Origin: a bacterium
GTDB taxonomy: Bacteria > JAJVIF01 > JAGGVT01
Length of the DNA stretch: 24,895 bases
NCBI GenBank assembly: GCA_021157815.1
Contig: JAGGVT010000049.1
Coordinates: 1 to 24,895, forward strand
Direction of reading: 5' to 3'
Part shown: positions 22,985-24,895 of the stretch, piece after piece
Layout: each line of letters opens with the position of its first letter
Numbering within the stretch: position 1 is the stretch's first letter
Notes under the pieces: model-generated
The model's database searches: none
The model's input: the letters and a program-made list of their open reading frames with translations, nothing else
What the model was told of the DNA's origin: nothing
Made by a program: the position numbers and the translations under genes

Positions 22985-23725
22985 CTAAAGGCCGCACTTG
23001 TGCCGAATCATTTCGACCTGTGTCTGGTATGTTTCATTAATGACTTCGCCGGTTATCTCGGATGTCGGATGGCATACGAGACGTCGATTCACGCACGCGA
23101 CACGGTTGACGTACGACGAGATAAATCCAAGGTCGTGTGTAACAAGAATAATAGTGGTTGTCAAATTAAGTTCCTTCAGCAGATGATATATATCCTCTTC
23201 ATTGCGGCTGTCCACACTGGCGGTTGGCTCATCCAGAATTAAAAGTTTCGCTGATGATGCCATCGCCCGTGCAATTAAAACCCTTTGGCGCTGTCCTCCC
23301 GACAACTCACTGATGTGACGATTTTTCAATCCATGGATTCCAACCTGTCGCAGGGCATTTTCAGCGACTTCCCTATCTTTCACGCTGTACTTGAAAAAAC
23401 CTGATGCCTGCCCGAGACGTCCCATTAATACCACATCAAGCACAGTCGCTGGGAAAGTCATGTCAAAACTTGTGTGCTGAGGAACATAACCGACAACGTT
23501 TCGTGATTGGTGCGGTGGTTTGCCAAAAACAGTTACTGTTCCGCCTTCCGGTTTGAGCAGTCCCAGTATGAGTTTCAATAAAGTCGTTTTGCCACTGCCA
23601 TTGGGACCAATAACACCCATAAAATCGCGCTTATGAATATCAAGATTGATACCCTCAAGAGCTAAATTTCCGTCATAGGAAAAATACACATTTTCAAATT
23701 TGACAGCTGTCTCATTCTGTGTCAT
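22985..23725 (-). CDS. Metal ABC transporter ATP-binding protein (ZnuC/MntA family)
   Basis: 246 residues, full length. Walker A GPNGSGKT (40-47), Q-loop region VPQHTSFD (81-88), signature LSGGQRQRV (141-149), Walker B LLILDEP (161-167), D-loop SVD and switch His 197 (VTHDL) are all intact. It powers import through the adjacent permease in the inner membrane. The start overlaps the end of the binding-protein gene by four bases (ATGA), which indicates translational coupling. Best placed in the cluster-9 (Zn/Mn/Fe) family because of its neighbours. Confidence 0.93.
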   Translation of the reverse strand: MTQNETAVKFENVYFSYDGNLALEGINLDIHKRDFMGVIGPNGSGKTTLLKLILGLLKPEGGTVTVFGKPPHQSRNVVGYVPQHTSFDMTFPATVLDVVLMGRLGQASGFFKYSVKDREVAENALRQVGIHGLKNRHISELSGGQRQRVLIARAMASSAKLLILDEPTASVDSRNEEDIYHLLKELNLTTTIILVTHDLGFISSYVNRVACVNRRLVCHPTSEITGEVINETYQTQVEMIRHKCGL

Positions 23726-24636
23726 TTGATTTCACCGGCAAATAGATTCGCAACCTTCCTCAAATTATTAATGTAATCCTCATCAAGAGGATCAATCGCT
23801 ATAACCTTACCATTAAATTGGCTGGCAATTGCTTTCGCGCTTTTTTGGGAAAACTGCGCCTGTGTGAATATAACTTTAATGTTTTGTTTTTTTGCGTAAT
23901 CGATAATGTCTGAGAGTTCTTTCGCACCCGGCTCTTTGCCCTCTATTTCTATCGGAATCTGCTCAAGGTTAAATTCATCAGCGAAATATCCCCACGATGG
24001 ATGAAACACCATGAACTTTCTCGATTTAAGTTCCGACAGTGTATTTTTAATTTCCAGACTCAGATTATCCAAATCCTCAATGAAACCTGTTAAACCGTCA
24101 TCAAACTCATCACGCTGAGCTGGTGCTATTTCAATCAAAGCATCGCAGATAGTCCGCGCCTGATATTTCACCAGCGATGGGCTTAGCCAGATATGAGGGT
24201 CTTTGTTTCCCTCATGCGCGCCTGAATCCTTATCATGGCCATGCCTTGAGATTTCCCTCAGTTCAATATCCTTTCGCGTATCAACGACCTGCATATCCGG
24301 ATTCGCATTTGCGATGCGGTTTAACCATACATTCTCAAACGGTACGCCGATGCGAAAATAAACAACCGCATCATTTAGCTTTGCCATCTGGCGTGGTGTG
24401 GGTTCATACGTTGCGGGACTCTGTCCCGGTCCCACAAGAACCTGCACATCGAAACACTCACCTGCAATTCGCTCCACGAAATATTTCATTGGGAGTATGC
24501 TGACAAAAACGCATGGTTTTTGAGTATCGTTATTTGAAACATACTTGTGGCTGTTGCTTTGTTTCGAGGAACACGAAACTGAAACAAGCAGTAGAATTAT
24601 CATTAGAAGATATCTAATATGATTATTGAGTAACAT
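23722..24636 (-). CDS. Metal ABC transporter substrate-binding lipoprotein (ZnuA-like, cluster 9)
   Basis: 304 residues. An N-terminal hydrophobic signal ends in SVSC (Cys 22), so it is a predicted lipoprotein. The fold is ZnuA/TroA-like: SILPMKYFVERIAG, the segment GPGQSPATYEPTPRQMAKL (68-87), DPHIWLSP with His 148, FHPSWGYFADEF with its His, and EGKEPGAKELSDII. In most family members the first segment reads PHxYEPT, whose His binds metal; here the position is Ala 75, so one usual ligand is missing. A short His/Asp loop, HGHDKDSGAHEGNKDPH, precedes DPHIW. Known families bind Zn2+ or Mn2+ in the periplasm. No ribosome-binding site is seen; TAATAT lies seven bases before the ATG. Confidence 0.9.
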   Translation of the reverse strand: MLLNNHIRYLLMIILLLVSVSCSSKQSNSHKYVSNNDTQKPCVFVSILPMKYFVERIAGECFDVQVLVGPGQSPATYEPTPRQMAKLNDAVVYFRIGVPFENVWLNRIANANPDMQVVDTRKDIELREISRHGHDKDSGAHEGNKDPHIWLSPSLVKYQARTICDALIEIAPAQRDEFDDGLTGFIEDLDNLSLEIKNTLSELKSRKFMVFHPSWGYFADEFNLEQIPIEIEGKEPGAKELSDIIDYAKKQNIKVIFTQAQFSQKSAKAIASQFNGKVIAIDPLDEDYINNLRKVANLFAGEIK

Positions 24637-24643
24637 GGCAATA

Positions 24644-24671
24644 ATATTATCTGAATTCTGAGGGAATACAA
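24644..24671 (-). promoter_or_regulatory. Possible promoter and palindromic operator of the metal-uptake operon
   Basis: On the minus strand TTGTAT (24666-24671) and TAATAT (24644-24649) are 16 bases apart, the -10 ending seven bases before the ATG. The -10 lies in ATAATATTAT, a perfect 10-bp palindrome that could be part of a Fur/Zur/MntR-type site. It is too short to assign a regulator. Confidence 0.3.
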
Positions 24672-24676
24672 GTACA

Positions 24677-24764
24677 GTTAGAAAGTTAGTAGGTTAGCAA
24701 GTTAGCAGGTTAGCAAGTTAGCAGGTTAGCAAGTTAGCAAGTTAGCAAGTTAGTAGGTTAGTCG
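24677..24764 (+). repeat. Second octanucleotide microsatellite (GTTAGYAR)n, 11 units
   Basis: Units from GTTAGAAA (24677) to GTTAGTCG (24757), with nine perfect GTTAG[C/T]A[A/G] units between. Same repeat as at 11102. It ends 40 bp from the start of the metal-binding lipoprotein gene, on its upstream side. Confidence 0.95.
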
Positions 24765-24802
24765 CTACTGAAAAACCTTCTTTTGAGTATGAGAAAAATG
24801 TT

Positions 24803-24874
24803 TTCCCCTGGGAGCGCTGGTCTCTGACCGGCACCTGTGCAGGCTAACCTGAAATGAGATAAAGGAATTATCTC
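24803..24874. repeat. Partial copy of the CTGGGAGCGCYGG element and a hairpin; no gene
   Basis: CCCCTGGGAGCGCTGG (from about 24805) matches the arm of the 17086 element and continues into a GCTGGTC-TCT-GACCGGC hairpin. GAGATAA-AGGAA-TTATCTC (24856-24874) is a further small hairpin. No inverted partner arm is seen before the window ends, and no coding frame is credible from 24765 to the end. Confidence 0.5.
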
Positions 24875-24895
24875 GGACTTGGTTGATAAACTCAA

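Overview
The window looks like chromosomal DNA of an uncultured-type diderm (Gram-negative) bacterium of moderate G+C. The evidence is an LptD/OstA-like outer-membrane protein, several lipoprotein signal peptides, PcrA/UvrD, TrxB and a normal bacterial translation operon. I cannot name the phylum from sequence alone. There is no phage, plasmid, CRISPR or transposase gene. What is unusual is the number of short palindromic, MITE-like and microsatellite repeats, which fill nearly every gap between genes.

Layout. 1-972: 3' part of a BaiN/HI0933-type flavoprotein, followed by an inverted-repeat element that also cuts off a small lipoprotein gene on the other strand. 1347-5366 (minus): a FAD/Rossmann-fold protein, an ABC-2 type exporter permease and an LRR lipoprotein, probably one transcription unit. 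5501-6403 (minus): ADP-ribosylglycohydrolase. 6701-9010 (plus): PcrA/UvrD helicase, convergent with trxB (9007-9987, minus), the two stop codons sharing one TTAA. 10281-11060 (minus): purine nucleoside phosphorylase. 11421-17086 (plus): a strong promoter, tRNA-Val(GAC), infC, rpmI, rplT, a terminator/attenuator with a short Phe-containing leader ORF, pheS, pheT and a small membrane protein. 17274-18806 (plus): short LptD/OstA-like protein. 19021-24636 (minus): a Zn/Mn-type ABC uptake operon (binding protein, ATPase, permease) running directly into a 1021-residue lipoprotein that combines about a dozen 'D-x-x-G-N-D-x-Y' repeats with a C-terminal HEAT-like region.

The best candidate for an undescribed system is the last operon: a cluster-9 metal ABC transporter tightly linked to a large surface or periplasmic lipoprotein with a predicted Asp-rich solenoid. 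Its binding protein has Ala where the first metal-ligand His normally lies. Other points of interest are a hairpin that masks the infC ribosome-binding site, a possible pheST attenuator, two copies of a GTTAGYAR octanucleotide array just upstream of gene starts, -10 boxes only 6-7 nt before three start codons (leaderless pattern), and palindromic elements that supply or touch the stop codons of several genes.
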